This document shows positions 24,358 through 33,204 of a stretch of 64,000 bases of DNA, one piece after another. Under the pieces are notes generated by a model, which worked only from the letters and a program-made list of their open reading frames with translations, did not search any database and was not told where the DNA came from. Numbering within the stretch: position 1 is the first letter of the stretch; every line of letters starts with the position of its first letter. Position numbers and translations under genes: made by a program. This DNA is from Marinobacter segnicrescens (GTDB lineage: Bacteria > Pseudomonadota > Gammaproteobacteria > Pseudomonadales > Oleiphilaceae), in contig NZ_FOHZ01000011.1 in the NCBI RefSeq assembly GCF_900111555.1, positions 1-64,000 on the forward strand, written 5' to 3'.

Positions 24358-25674
24358 TCAGAGCCTGGCAAACTCCAGGTACTTGCTGGCTGCCTGTTTC
24401 TTTTCATCCTGGCTATTCAGTAGTTCAAGGCGCAGCCTGTCGATAATACGGAAATAGTCTTTCAGGGGAGAGTCTTTCTCCCCCTCGTCCTTTGCCCGCT
24501 CTATAAAGGCCTGCTGTTTCTCGCGAATCTCATTCAGCTTTACCAGTGCCTTCTGGATGGCCTCAACCCTTGCGTCAGCTCGCCCGTCCCCGGCTTGCTG
24601 CCCATCCGCTCCAGTAACACCCAGCGACGTCGACACTGGCGGGGCCTGCTCGGTATTCTGCTCGGCCAGGTCCAACTCTTCCAGCGTACGAACCTCTCCG
24701 CCTGTCGTGAGATAGATGCCCGACGCCTTGATCTGCCCAAGCGGCACACCCTGCGGATTGGTCAGGGTGAAGCGGTCTTCCACGCTATCCACATACAGCG
24801 CCTGCACACCGACCTCCGCCAGGGATCTCAGTTGCTGGTCGCCCTCCGCTGTTTGCACCCAGACGGAAAGGGACTGGAAGACGTCGTCATTGGCATCAAT
24901 CCAGCGGTTACCATCATCATCGTAGCTGGCCAGTTCACTGAAACCGGAGCCAGACCGTGGCCCGAACAACTCGGAGCCGTTATCAACCTTGCCATTACCG
25001 TTACGGTCAAACACCAGGTAACCACTGCCGCTTCCCAGCGAGGCGTACTCACCGGTTTCACCGTTTCCGGTCAGGTCGAACTCGAACAGGGTGTCGTTCA
25101 GACGGGCCGTGGAAGCGCCGAAGTTGATCACCAACGGGTCAGTCAGCGGACGCTCCTGAATCTGTACCAACTCCGAGTATTCATAGGTACGGGATTGCGA
25201 CTGCCGCAGTGACAAGGTGAAGTCGATGGTTTCGCCATTATCCAGGGTGATACTGCCGGTGGAGGCAAAGCTGCGACTCTCGCTCTCTGAATAGAACAGG
25301 TATTGGCCTGCCGTCACCGTTAACTCGCCCTTCGCCTCGGCTCCAGCGCCCTCGCCAAAGGCCGCCCGGCTGACGTTAAGTGCCTGCTGACCCAAGAGGA
25401 ACAGCTCCGAGGATTTTTCCACCAGTTCCGCGCTATTGAACGATGCCTTTTGACCATTACCGCTGACCTGGGCAGCGCTGCTGAACGCCAGCTGTTCCTG
25501 GCTGCTGTACCGATAGGCCGCCTGGCGGAACAGGGACAACTCCGTGCCACTGGCCTGCTGCCCACTTTGCAAGGGGCCCGGGAGGCGCTGACTGATTCGT
25601 AGCTGGCTGGTGTCCAGCACCGAAACCTGGCGGGTACTGTTTGATGTGAGAGAAATCTGGCTGGATGAAATCAC
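24358..25674 (-). CDS. Hypothetical protein with calcium-binding-like repeats
   Basis: 438 residues, no signal peptide. The N-terminal third is rich in Ser/Gln/Leu. The middle (about 190-260) has Asp/Asn/Gly-rich loops, FDRNGNGKVDNGSELFGP and YDDDGNRWIDANDDVF, that look like EF-hand or dockerin-type calcium loops. The end is a charged helical region. Proteins of this kind are common in Marinobacter and Pseudomonas, often near surface or flagellar functions, but I know no assigned role. It stands alone, convergent with tsdA and separated from it by a hairpin. Confidence 0.75.
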   Translation of the reverse strand: MISSSQISLTSNSTRQVSVLDTSQLRISQRLPGPLQSGQQASGTELSLFRQAAYRYSSQEQLAFSSAAQVSGNGQKASFNSAELVEKSSELFLLGQQALNVSRAAFGEGAGAEAKGELTVTAGQYLFYSESESRSFASTGSITLDNGETIDFTLSLRQSQSRTYEYSELVQIQERPLTDPLVINFGASTARLNDTLFEFDLTGNGETGEYASLGSGSGYLVFDRNGNGKVDNGSELFGPRSGSGFSELASYDDDGNRWIDANDDVFQSLSVWVQTAEGDQQLRSLAEVGVQALYVDSVEDRFTLTNPQGVPLGQIKASGIYLTTGGEVRTLEELDLAEQNTEQAPPVSTSLGVTGADGQQAGDGRADARVEAIQKALVKLNEIREKQQAFIERAKDEGEKDSPLKDYFRIIDRLRLELLNSQDEKKQAASKYLEFARL

Positions 25675-25866
25675 GGTGAGCTGGCCTCTTATAACCTGTA
25701 TTGGTTATCGGCAGTACCGGTGATTTCTTGAGCAATTTATGTGTCAGCCGGGGGTGCTTTAAAGCCGCCAACCCGGCGAGCGTTCGGCCTGATCAAGCCA
25801 GGAGCCTGCCAGTATCCCGTCTGGCAGACTCCCGGACCTTAACACTGACCTACAGCAACCAAGCGC

Positions 25867-26754
25867 TTATTCAAACACCGGCTCTTCCCACCAGGGGAAG
25901 AATTCCGGCATGTCAGTGGAAACCTTATTGGGGAATTCTGCCGGGCGTTTTTCCAGGAAGGAAGTGACGCCTTCGTGGGCATCGGCAGACTCGCCACGGG
26001 CCTGGATGGAGCGACTGTCGATACGATGAGCGTACATGGGGTGCGGTGCAGCAGACATGCGCCACATCATCTGCCGTGCCAGGGCCACGGAGACAGGCGC
26101 TGTGTTGTCTGCGATTTCCCGGGCCAGTTCGTAGGCTGCCGGCAGTAGTTCGTCTGGCTCGTGCACGGACCTGACCAGGCCATGTTTGAGAGCTTCATCC
26201 GCGCCGAAGATGCGGCCCGTCATGGTCCACTCCACAGCAGTCTGCATACCGACCAGGCGGGGCAGGAACCAGGATGACGCAGCCTCTGGCGTAATACCCC
26301 TGCGCACAAACACAAAGCCAAAACGGGCCGTCGTGGAAGCCATACGGAAATCCATGGGCAGCTGCATGGTCGCGCCGATACCCACTGCCGGCCCGTTGAT
26401 GGCGCCAATAACCGGTTTCAGGCTCTGGTAGATACGCAGGGTGTTGGTGCCACCGCCATCGCGATACACATCCCCTACCCGCAGGGACTCCCGGGACAAG
26501 TTGCCAGACTGTGCCTTGCGGTCAAAGGTGCCACCGCCCGACGACAAATCCGCCCCGGCACAGAAGGCACGGCCAGCACCCGTGATTACCACGACCCGGA
26601 CATTATCATCGGCGTCCGTTTCATCGAACAACGCCAGCAGTTCCTCACGCATCTTGGCGTTGTAGGCGTTTAGCTTTTCCGGACGGTTCAGGGTGATGGT
26701 GGCGATGCCGTCCTTTACTTCATATTGGGTTGTTTCGAGTTCTGGTAGGGCCAT
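25867..26754 (-). CDS. Enoyl-CoA hydratase/isomerase-family protein
   Basis: 295 residues of the crotonase fold, with CCGGAGGAACC before the ATG. The oxyanion-hole segments are FCAGADLSSGGG and INGPAVGIGATMQLPMD. RRGITPEAASSWFLPRLVG carries the position of the second catalytic Glu of crotonase; the first is not obvious (RFGFVFV where hydratases have an acidic residue), so isomerase or another CoA activity is possible. The C-terminal helix ends in EFPNKVSTDMPEFFPWW, common in the longer enoyl-CoA hydratases used for fatty-acid or ester catabolism. Monocistronic as far as can be seen. Confidence 0.87.
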   Translation of the reverse strand: MALPELETTQYEVKDGIATITLNRPEKLNAYNAKMREELLALFDETDADDNVRVVVITGAGRAFCAGADLSSGGGTFDRKAQSGNLSRESLRVGDVYRDGGGTNTLRIYQSLKPVIGAINGPAVGIGATMQLPMDFRMASTTARFGFVFVRRGITPEAASSWFLPRLVGMQTAVEWTMTGRIFGADEALKHGLVRSVHEPDELLPAAYELAREIADNTAPVSVALARQMMWRMSAAPHPMYAHRIDSRSIQARGESADAHEGVTSFLEKRPAEFPNKVSTDMPEFFPWWEEPVFE

Positions 26755-26950
26755 GGTTCCTCCGGGCTGTTTTAAGTTTCATGCAGGTTATGCATACCAT
26801 GCACCGGATACAAATTCGTATTACTTATTCGATAGAATTCACGGGGAGAATAATATGGTCTCGTCGTTATCAACTATTATTGCCGGCTGAACGGATAGTC
26901 CCGGGACACAGAAAGGCTGTCTGTTGTGAATACCATGATCCGACCGGACG

Positions 26951-27394
26951 TTACAGCCGGCATCCCGGCGGAAGGTAGCTATCTTGCCACCCCGACAGGT
27001 TGGCCGAGTTGTCGATCACACACTCCCAGCTTCCCGCTGTGCTTCGCTGAAACGTGATCAATACCCCTGACACTCTGGGGTGAGCATTGCCCCCCAGCGT
27101 CACTTGTAGCTGCCCTGATCCGTCAGCATTCAAGGTGGCGATATCAGTTGCACTAGTGCCGGTGGTGATGCTGGAAGGTATGTAGCCGATCGCTGTGTTG
27201 GTGACGGGCTTGCTTCCACCAACCGCATCCTCGATGGCTGTACGATACTGGCCTAGTTCGCCCACGGCCCGGGAAACATGGGTCTTGGCGACGTAGCCCT
27301 GATAGAGAGGAATTGAAATCGTGGCAAGGATACCGAGTATCGCCACCACAATCATGAGTTCAATAAGGGTAAAACCTTTATTGGTCTGAACCAT
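26951..27394 (-). CDS. Type IV pilin-like protein (second pilin)
   Basis: 147 residues. The prepilin leader ends NKG just before [22 protein letters not shown], so PilD would cut after Gly with the conserved Glu at +5. The C-terminal Cys pair (WECV...PPGC) forms the D-region loop of a pilin. The globular part differs from the pilin at 29196, so it is a second major-type or minor pilin, exported to the inner membrane and assembled by the PilBCD machinery. A -24/-12 promoter lies 49-63 bp upstream, suggesting sigma-54/PilR control like the other pilin. Confidence 0.9.
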   Translation of the reverse strand: MVQTNKGFTLIELMIVVAILGILATISIPLYQGYVAKTHVSRAVGELGQYRTAIEDAVGGSKPVTNTAIGYIPSSITTGTSATDIATLNADGSGQLQVTLGGNAHPRVSGVLITFQRSTAGSWECVIDNSANLSGWQDSYLPPGCRL

Positions 27395-27441
27395 GTGGTA
27401 CTGCCTTGTGAGCTGTTTAAGAACCGGGATGGTTCAGGGGT

Positions 27442-27457
27442 AGCAAACGGCAGGCCA
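27442..27457 (-). promoter_or_regulatory. Sigma-54 promoter of the second pilin
   Basis: On the minus strand TGGCC (27457-27453) and TTTGCT (27447-27442) give GG-N10-GC, the spacing required by sigma-54; consensus is TGGCAC-N5-TTGCW. Transcription would begin near 27431, leaving a leader of about 37 nt. Confidence 0.65.
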
Positions 27458-27544
27458 CTGGTCTTCTTGGCCGGGTTGAACTGAGAACTTGGCCGAATTA
27501 ATGCCCACTCGGCACGGTACCGGCCCCGAGGGGTGAGTCCGTAA

Positions 27545-28741
27545 TTAACGCCCGTAATGACTCGCCAACACACCTCTCAGGTAATCGTAGAAATCCTGAT
27601 CCGCGTCGCTACCCGGGCGAGGGCCGCCGGCGCCGAGCCAAACCAGAACCCCGCCTTCCGGGTCCACTACGATGGCTGACGGGTTGCCCGGAAGTTTGCC
27701 ACTATGGATAAAAAGGGGCATTTCCTCCTTGTTTGGCTGATAGCGATAAACACCATAGCCATAACAGGCCTGATTCTCTTTCGGGTCACAGCCGCTTTCC
27801 ATATCACCATCCAGAACTGTCAGAGGCTCCGCGTCCAGTGAACTGCTGACAAATACTGCCAAGTCCCTCGCACTTCCGGATAGTCCGGCAGCGGAGGACA
27901 AAGCTGGAAAGTCGAACTTGTCGTAATAGTTATCGGTGTAGAAGTTCTCAAAGCGGAAATCATACTCAACTTCATCCGCTCGGAAGGGTCCGTCGATGAA
28001 CTCAAGCGTGGATTCGCCGAAATCGTAATGGGAGGCCATGAATTCTCTATAGGACTGGCCCGAAACCTTCTCGATCGCCAGACCAAGCAAACAATACCCA
28101 AGATTCGAGTAATGCTCCGCCTCACCGGGATCATACATCAGGCTCGAGTCCAGCAATTTCTGAGGATAATCCGGGCACCATGGCTTACGGTTGATCAGAA
28201 ACATTACATCCTGTGTGCGTTCCCGGTCCCAGCCACCCCGGTGAGACAGGAGGTGTTCGATAGTAATATCGGCTATACGGGGGTCACTCAGCTCTCCCTC
28301 CAACTCGAGCACGTCAATAATGGCGTCACCCAGAGCCAACTTACCCTGGTTGATTAAATCGATAACCGCTGCCGCAGTAACGGTCTTTGTGGTACTGGCA
28401 TAGCGAAAGCGAGTATCCGCTGTCAGCGGTTTGTCACCGAAAATTCCATCCTTCCATCCTGTTTCACAATGATGCAGCTCGCCCTCCGGCGACACATAAG
28501 CCAACTGACTAGCCGGAGCCGCCATATTCCTAGTCGCGTAACGCTGGATTTGGGCCATCCATTCCGGGGCGCCAGCTGTACAGCGAGTATTCCATTGAAT
28601 AATTGGTGCCTGCACATAATAAAGCAGCCGAGAAGGTCCCAGTGGGTTGGTAACAACAAAGTGCGCGATGCCTGCAACCAAAGCCACCATAAAGATGACC
28701 AGCATCAGGTCTTTTAAACGAGATTTTTTCAGCATGGACAC
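27545..28741 (-). CDS. Serine hydrolase of the class C beta-lactamase / penicillin-binding family
   Basis: 398 residues. An N-terminal membrane anchor (LKDLMLVIFMVALVAGIAHFVV, about 10-31) would hold the catalytic part in the periplasm. The active-site Ser is in RYASTTKTVTA (SxxK), the second motif is YSNLGYCLLGL (YxN), and a HSGKLPG segment near residue 355 may be the third (HxG). Family members hydrolyse amide or ester bonds in peptides, cell-wall fragments or esters; it is not evidently a true beta-lactamase. It lies between the two pilin genes on the same strand but has its own spacing and is probably separate from them functionally. Confidence 0.85.
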   Translation of the reverse strand: MSMLKKSRLKDLMLVIFMVALVAGIAHFVVTNPLGPSRLLYYVQAPIIQWNTRCTAGAPEWMAQIQRYATRNMAAPASQLAYVSPEGELHHCETGWKDGIFGDKPLTADTRFRYASTTKTVTAAAVIDLINQGKLALGDAIIDVLELEGELSDPRIADITIEHLLSHRGGWDRERTQDVMFLINRKPWCPDYPQKLLDSSLMYDPGEAEHYSNLGYCLLGLAIEKVSGQSYREFMASHYDFGESTLEFIDGPFRADEVEYDFRFENFYTDNYYDKFDFPALSSAAGLSGSARDLAVFVSSSLDAEPLTVLDGDMESGCDPKENQACYGYGVYRYQPNKEEMPLFIHSGKLPGNPSAIVVDPEGGVLVWLGAGGPRPGSDADQDFYDYLRGVLASHYGR

Positions 28742-29195
28742 TACCGCTGATTTCCTACATGTATCGGTTTAGATTGCGGGGCATTTTATAAGTGGCAGCA
28801 ACAGGGGGAGACCAACAGTTGCAATAATATGACCCGCAGCAAAGTTTTCCTGAGATAAGTGCGATCTGATCCATCATAACCGGTAACATCCGGAAACAGG
28901 CTAAACAATAAATCATCGCTCACAATAGTAAGTGACCCGCTTCACCACGCTCGAAAGAGGCCTAAAAATATCCCTTGAGAAAAGCGGCATCCACTCAGGC
29001 CATCGAAGCTACTTAATTTTAGCGCAAGGAGCGAATTCCAGCACCGGATAATGCTCAGCGTCCGGGTTACCAAAATTAGTGGATGCGTCATGCCTGAAAC
29101 ACAATGAAAAAAGGCCCGGGAACGAAACCACCGGGCCTTTTCATTTCAAGGTCAGGCTAACGCCCGCCCCTAGTTAACAACCTACCTATAATGTT
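28742..29195. other. Intergenic stretch without a recognisable gene
   Basis: 454 bp between the major pilin and the serine hydrolase. It holds the pilin terminator at 29107-29141 and presumably the hydrolase promoter. I see no open frame with coding character, no RNA gene and no repeat in the rest. Base composition is somewhat AT-richer than the genes around. Confidence 0.6.
29107..29141 (-). terminator. Rho-independent terminator of the major pilin
   Basis: The arms AAAAGGCCCGG and CCGGGCCTTTT (with extra A/T pairs outside) fold around a loop of roughly a dozen bases. Read on the minus strand the stem is followed by a run of T. It lies 55 bp after the pilin stop, suiting a highly transcribed single gene. 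Confidence 0.85.
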
Positions 29196-29708
29196 TTAGG
29201 TAGCAGGAGTTTCCTCTTCTGCAGCCTCTTCGATGGTGCCATCACAGCCAGAAGGTTTATACTTATCCTTGTCGGTTCCAAAATCAGTACCACAAGACCA
29301 AGCGCCATTAGCATTACGAACCCAAGCTAGCTGATGTGTAGCAATCGCAGCAGAAGCATTGTTTCCGAAAGTCGCCAGCAAAGTTGCCTCAGTACCAACA
29401 AACTCCAAAGTCAAACCACCGTCAACACCATCAACGGTATTGACCTCTGTTGCACCGAGCAGGTCACTGTTAGACCAACCCAGATCAGCGGCACAGTCTG
29501 CTTCAGATTTGCTTTCCATCATGCACATCTCAACAGCAGTCCTCAGCGAGCCAACTTCACCCATAACACGACTGACCTGAGATTTAGCCACGTAATCCTG
29601 ATACTGCGGAATAGCGATAGCAGCCAAAATACCAATGATCGCCACAACGATCATCAGTTCGATCAGGGTAAAACCCTTCTGACCATGATTCATCTGAATG
29701 TTTTTCAT
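29196..29708 (-). CDS. pilA: Type IV major pilin
   Basis: 170 residues with AGAGG upstream of the ATG. A 12-residue leader ends QKG, then [35 protein letters not shown], the classic pilin N-terminal helix with Glu5 and the methylated Phe at +1. The C-terminal Cys pair (WSCG...PSGC) forms the D-loop. An acidic tail ([13 protein letters not shown]) extends past the loop, which is unusual. PilD cleaves the leader; PilB and PilC, encoded divergently next door, polymerise the pilus. A sigma-54 promoter and upstream repeats suggest PilS/PilR control. Confidence 0.95.
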   Translation of the reverse strand: MKNIQMNHGQKGFTLIELMIVVAIIGILAAIAIPQYQDYVAKSQVSRVMGEVGSLRTAVEMCMMESKSEADCAADLGWSNSDLLGATEVNTVDGVDGGLTLEFVGTEATLLATFGNNASAAIATHQLAWVRNANGAWSCGTDFGTDKDKYKPSGCDGTIEEAAEEETPAT

Positions 29709-29798
29709 AAAAATGCCTCTGTGTTTTACGTTTTTCCCGTATGGCTCCGGGGCCGGCGGAGCTTTGCCCCCGAACCGGTATGAGCCTGCGAGGAATAC

Positions 29799-29815
29799 AG
29801 CACCTGCCGTGCCAG
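29799..29815 (-). promoter_or_regulatory. Sigma-54 promoter of pilA
   Basis: The minus strand reads CTGGCACGGCAGGTGCT, with -24 TGGCAC and -12 GTGCT at exact GG-N10-GC spacing. The start of transcription would be near 29789, about 80 nt before the pilA ATG. Pseudomonas pilA uses the same sigma factor with the PilR activator. Confidence 0.8.
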
Positions 29816-29925
29816 TTTTTGACAGAGGACAATTATCCGCGTGTTTTCATGACCTTATGAGTGCATAGCTATTGCCTGAAGGACGGTTTTGAGGAACCCT
29901 TCACATGCCCTATCCGGTCGCTCAC

Positions 29926-29976
29926 TGACACAAAACGTCACACTGCGAAGCTACTCACATGCCTGAGTGACACAAA
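29926..29976 (-). promoter_or_regulatory. Two TTTGTGTCA repeats, likely PilR activator sites
   Basis: TGACACAAA occurs at 29926-29934 and 29968-29976, 42 bp (four helical turns) apart. On the minus strand each reads TTTGTGTCA and contains TGTC, the core of PilR half-sites in Pseudomonas. They lie about 140-190 bp upstream of the predicted pilA start site, the usual distance for a sigma-54 enhancer. Confidence 0.55.
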
Positions 29977-30076
29977 TGGTCAACCACCGGTCTTTCCAAT
30001 CATACTTGGGGCATCTAAACTCACTGTCACCCGATCACCGCAGGCCATTCACCCGCCTGTCAGCGTGTTACCGACA

Positions 30077-30090
30077 AAAGTTCGAACTTT
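30077..30090. promoter_or_regulatory. 14-bp palindrome abutting the pilB start codon
   Basis: AAAGTTCGAACTTT is a perfect palindrome that ends at the base before the pilB ATG, exactly where a Shine-Dalgarno sequence would be, and no such sequence is visible. It may be a repressor site or an RNA hairpin affecting translation. No known regulator is assigned. Confidence 0.45.
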
Positions 30091-31809
30091 ATGGCAACCG
30101 ATAAAAGCAATGTAACGCTCACGGGCCTGGCCCGGCGATTTGTAGAGGACGGCCTGTTAGAGGAGGCTGTCGCCAAGGATGCCTACCTGCAGGCAGCCAA
30201 TAATCGCATTCCCCTTATCACCTACCTGGTCCAGAACGACCTGGCGGACAGCCAGAAGCTGGCGTTTGCAGCGGCCATGGAGTTCGGTGTCAGTGTACTG
30301 GACCTGAACAGCTTTCTGCCGGAGATGCTGCCGGAAAAGCTGGTGGACGAGAAGCTGGTTCGCAAACACAACGCCCTGCCCCTGTATAAACGAGGCAATC
30401 GCCTGTTTATTGCCGTATCTGACCCCACCAATATCCAGGCCCTGGATGAGATCAAGTTCAACACTGGCCTGAGTACCGACGCGATCCTGGTGGATGATGC
30501 GGCGCTGCGGATCGCCATCGACAAGTATCTGGAATCTGCTGAAGACGCCATGGGCGATCTTGACGATGCGGATCTGGAGGGCGTGGAAACAGAGGGTGGT
30601 GAGCAGGACGACGATGACGCTGTCGTTGCAACCACGGATGTGGACGACGCTCCCATCGTAAAGTACGTCAACAAGATACTGCTGGATGCGATTCGGGGCG
30701 GAGCTTCGGATATCCACTTTGAGCCCTATGAAAAGGTGTACCGGGTGCGCTACCGCACCGACGGCATGCTGAAGGAAATTTCCCGCCCCTCCATCAAACT
30801 GGCCCCCAAGATCTCCGCCCGGGTAAAGATCATGGCCCAGCTGGATATTTCCGAGCGCCGGGTGCCCCAGGACGGCCGCATCAAGATGAAGCTGTCCAAG
30901 ACCAAGGCCATCGACTTCCGGGTCAACACCTTGCCTACCCTGTGGGGTGAAAAGATCGTGTTGCGGATCCTGGATCCTAGCCAGGCCAAGATGGGCATTG
31001 ATGCGCTGGGTTATGAGGAAGACCAGAAAGAACTCTACATGAATGCCCTCAAGCAGCCTCAGGGCATGATCCTGGTGACCGGTCCTACCGGCTCTGGTAA
31101 GACGGTATCCCTCTACACCGGCCTGAATATTCTCAACCAGCCCGAGATCAACATCTCGACGGCGGAAGACCCGGCGGAAATCAACCTGGAGGGCATCAAC
31201 CAGGTCAATGTGAACAACAAGGTGGGCCTGGGCTTTGCCGAAGCCCTGCGGGCGTTCCTGCGGCAGGATCCGGACGTAATCATGGTGGGTGAGATCCGCG
31301 ACCTCGAAACCGCCAATATCGCCATCAAGGCCGCCCAGACGGGCCACCTGGTGCTTTCCACCCTGCACACAAACAGCGCGGCAGAGACGCTGACCCGGAT
31401 GATGAACATGGGTGTACCGTCGTTCAACATCGCCACATCGGTCAGCCTGATCATTGCCCAGCGCCTGGGCCGGCGCCTGTGTAACAGCTGCAAACAGCCG
31501 CTGGATGTGCCGAAAGAAACGCTTTTAAAGGAAGGGTTCACAGAAGAACAAATTGAAACTGGCTTTACGTTGTACACACCCAAGGGCTGTGATAAATGCA
31601 ATGGAGGCTATAAGGGCCGCGTGGGTATCTACGAGGTGGTGAAAGTTACCGAGTCACTGGCGAACATGATTATGGAAGAAGCCAGCTCCATCCAGATAGC
31701 CCGCCAGGCCCAGCAAGAGGGTTTCCGTACGCTGCGTCAGTCCGCCCTTCGCAAGGTCATTGAAGGGGTGACCAGCCTTGAGGAAGCCAACCGCGTAACG
31801 AAGGATTAA
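30091..31809 (+). CDS. pilB: Type IV pilus assembly ATPase PilB
   Basis: 572 residues. An N-terminal type II secretion E-like domain (about 1-150) precedes the ATPase core. Walker [11 protein letters not shown] lies near residue 330, the Asp box and Walker B ([24 protein letters not shown]) follow, then the zinc tetracysteine CNSC...CDKC near 467-510. PilB hydrolyses ATP on the cytoplasmic face to drive pilus extension through PilC. It is transcribed divergently from pilA and leads into pilC with 2 bp between stop and start. No clear ribosome binding site precedes the ATG; the palindrome occupies the place. Confidence 0.97.
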   Translation: MATDKSNVTLTGLARRFVEDGLLEEAVAKDAYLQAANNRIPLITYLVQNDLADSQKLAFAAAMEFGVSVLDLNSFLPEMLPEKLVDEKLVRKHNALPLYKRGNRLFIAVSDPTNIQALDEIKFNTGLSTDAILVDDAALRIAIDKYLESAEDAMGDLDDADLEGVETEGGEQDDDDAVVATTDVDDAPIVKYVNKILLDAIRGGASDIHFEPYEKVYRVRYRTDGMLKEISRPSIKLAPKISARVKIMAQLDISERRVPQDGRIKMKLSKTKAIDFRVNTLPTLWGEKIVLRILDPSQAKMGIDALGYEEDQKELYMNALKQPQGMILVTGPTGSGKTVSLYTGLNILNQPEINISTAEDPAEINLEGINQVNVNNKVGLGFAEALRAFLRQDPDVIMVGEIRDLETANIAIKAAQTGHLVLSTLHTNSAAETLTRMMNMGVPSFNIATSVSLIIAQRLGRRLCNSCKQPLDVPKETLLKEGFTEEQIETGFTLYTPKGCDKCNGGYKGRVGIYEVVKVTESLANMIMEEASSIQIARQAQQEGFRTLRQSALRKVIEGVTSLEEANRVTKD

Positions 31810-31811
31810 GC

Positions 31812-33038
31812 ATGGCACAGGCACAGAAGGTAGAAAAACTTCAGGCGTATGTCTGGGAAGGTAAGGATCGTAAGGGCAACAAGGCCAAGGGGGAGATATC
31901 CGGCACCAACCTGGCACTGGTGAAGGCCCAATTGCGCAAGCAGGGCGTGATGCCCAGCAAGGTCAAGCGCAAGCCCAAGCCGCTATTTGGTGGCAGCAAG
32001 AAGGTCACGCCGTTTGATATCGCCATGTTCACCCGCCAACTGGCCACCATGATGAAGGCCGGTGTTCCACTGGTGCAGAGCTTCGACATTGTGGCTGACG
32101 GCCTGGACAACAAAGGTCTGCAAGAGCTCATCGTTGCCATTCGTAATGACGTTGCTTCCGGTACCAGCTTTGCGGGCGCCTTACGCCGTCACCCCAAGCA
32201 CTTCAATGATCTGTACTGCAACCTGGTGGATTCCGGTGAGAAGGCCGGTGCGCTGGAACAAATGCTTGACCGGATTGCGAACTACCTTGAGAAAACCGAG
32301 ATTCTCAAGAAAAAGGTCAAGAAGGCCATGACCTATCCGATTGCGGTTATCGTGGTGGCAATCATCGTAACGGCGATACTGCTGGTCAAGGTTGTGCCCC
32401 AGTTTGAGAGCCTGTTCCAGGGCTTTGGTGCCGACCTTCCTGTGTTTACCCAGATGGTCATCAACCTGTCGGAATGGATGCAGAAATGGTGGTTTGTTGT
32501 TCTGCTGGGCATTGTGGCGTTTATCTTTGCCTTCGGCCAGGCAAAAAGGCGATCACAGAAGTTCTCCGACCTTGTCGACAAATACGTTCTTAAACTGCCC
32601 ATCGTTGGTGAAATTATCGATAAATCCGCTGTTGCAAAGTTCGGCCGGGTGCTTTCGACCACGTTCGCTTCTGGTGTGCCGCTGGTGGACGCACTGGACT
32701 CAGTTGCTGGGGCAACGGGTAACGCTGTGTACCGTGATGCAATCTTCAAAATCAAGGACGAAGTGTCCTCAGGTGTCCAGTTGCAAGCTGCCATGCGGCA
32801 GACCGACGTTTTCCCGGTAATGGCCGTGCAACTCACCGCCATTGGCGAAGAGTCCGGTAACCTGGATGAAATGCTTGCCAAGGTGGCAGAGCACTATGAA
32901 TCGGTGGTGGACGACATGGTGGACAACCTGACGGCACTGATGGAGCCGATGATTATGTCGGTGCTGGGTGTGCTGGTAGGTGGCTTGATCGTAGCCATGT
33001 ACCTGCCAATCTTCCAGATGGGTCAGGTTGTTGGCTAA
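31812..33038 (+). CDS. pilC: Type IV pilus inner-membrane platform protein PilC
   Basis: 408 residues with two type II secretion F-type domains. The first (about 70-195) starts DIAMFTRQLATMMKAGVPLVQ, the second (about 275-395) AKFGRVLSTTFASGVPLVDAL. Membrane helices lie near 175-200, 225-245 and 375-400. It is the inner-membrane platform that transmits PilB-driven rotation to pilin insertion. It starts 2 bp after pilB with AAGGA overlapping the pilB end, so the two are translationally linked. Confidence 0.97.
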   Translation: MAQAQKVEKLQAYVWEGKDRKGNKAKGEISGTNLALVKAQLRKQGVMPSKVKRKPKPLFGGSKKVTPFDIAMFTRQLATMMKAGVPLVQSFDIVADGLDNKGLQELIVAIRNDVASGTSFAGALRRHPKHFNDLYCNLVDSGEKAGALEQMLDRIANYLEKTEILKKKVKKAMTYPIAVIVVAIIVTAILLVKVVPQFESLFQGFGADLPVFTQMVINLSEWMQKWWFVVLLGIVAFIFAFGQAKRRSQKFSDLVDKYVLKLPIVGEIIDKSAVAKFGRVLSTTFASGVPLVDALDSVAGATGNAVYRDAIFKIKDEVSSGVQLQAAMRQTDVFPVMAVQLTAIGEESGNLDEMLAKVAEHYESVVDDMVDNLTALMEPMIMSVLGVLVGGLIVAMYLPIFQMGQVVG

Positions 33039-33057
33039 GTAGACTCTTGTGATTTCG

Positions 33058-33091
33058 CAGAGTGAGAGCCAAAGCTCTGGCTCTCACTCTG
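33058..33091. terminator. Strong hairpin after pilC
   Basis: CAGAGTGAGAGCC and GGCTCTCACTCTG are perfect 13-bp arms around an 8-nt loop, 19 bp after the pilC stop. There is no T-run, so it may reduce or stabilise the pilBC transcript rather than end it. It is distinct from the CCCTCTCC-type palindrome that follows. Confidence 0.55.
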
Positions 33092-33094
33092 TGG

Positions 33095-33138
33095 CTCTCC
33101 CCCTCTCCCCGGCCCTCTCCCTCGAGGGGAGAGGGAGT
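33095..33138. repeat. CCCTCTCC-type palindromic repeat
   Basis: The core 33113-33135 pairs CCCTCTCC with GGGAGAGGG around CTCGAG, preceded by CTCTCCCCCTCTCCCCGG. The same element occurs at 37499, 37851, 38246 and three times in 60347-60497. It sits between pilC and pilD. Confidence 0.85.
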
Positions 33139-33204
33139 GTAAGACGGTAACTCAGCTAAATTCTTCATCGCCGTAAATAACGATCCCAATCCAGAAGGTA
33201 TCGA

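Noticed and set aside
27545..28741. Serine hydrolase as a clinical class C beta-lactamase (ampC)
   Set aside because: The SxxK and YxN motifs are shared by many esterases and peptidases; the protein is membrane-anchored and lacks a clear KTG motif.
30157..31368. 403-codon minus-strand open frame
   Set aside because: Antisense shadow of pilB with no recognisable domain.
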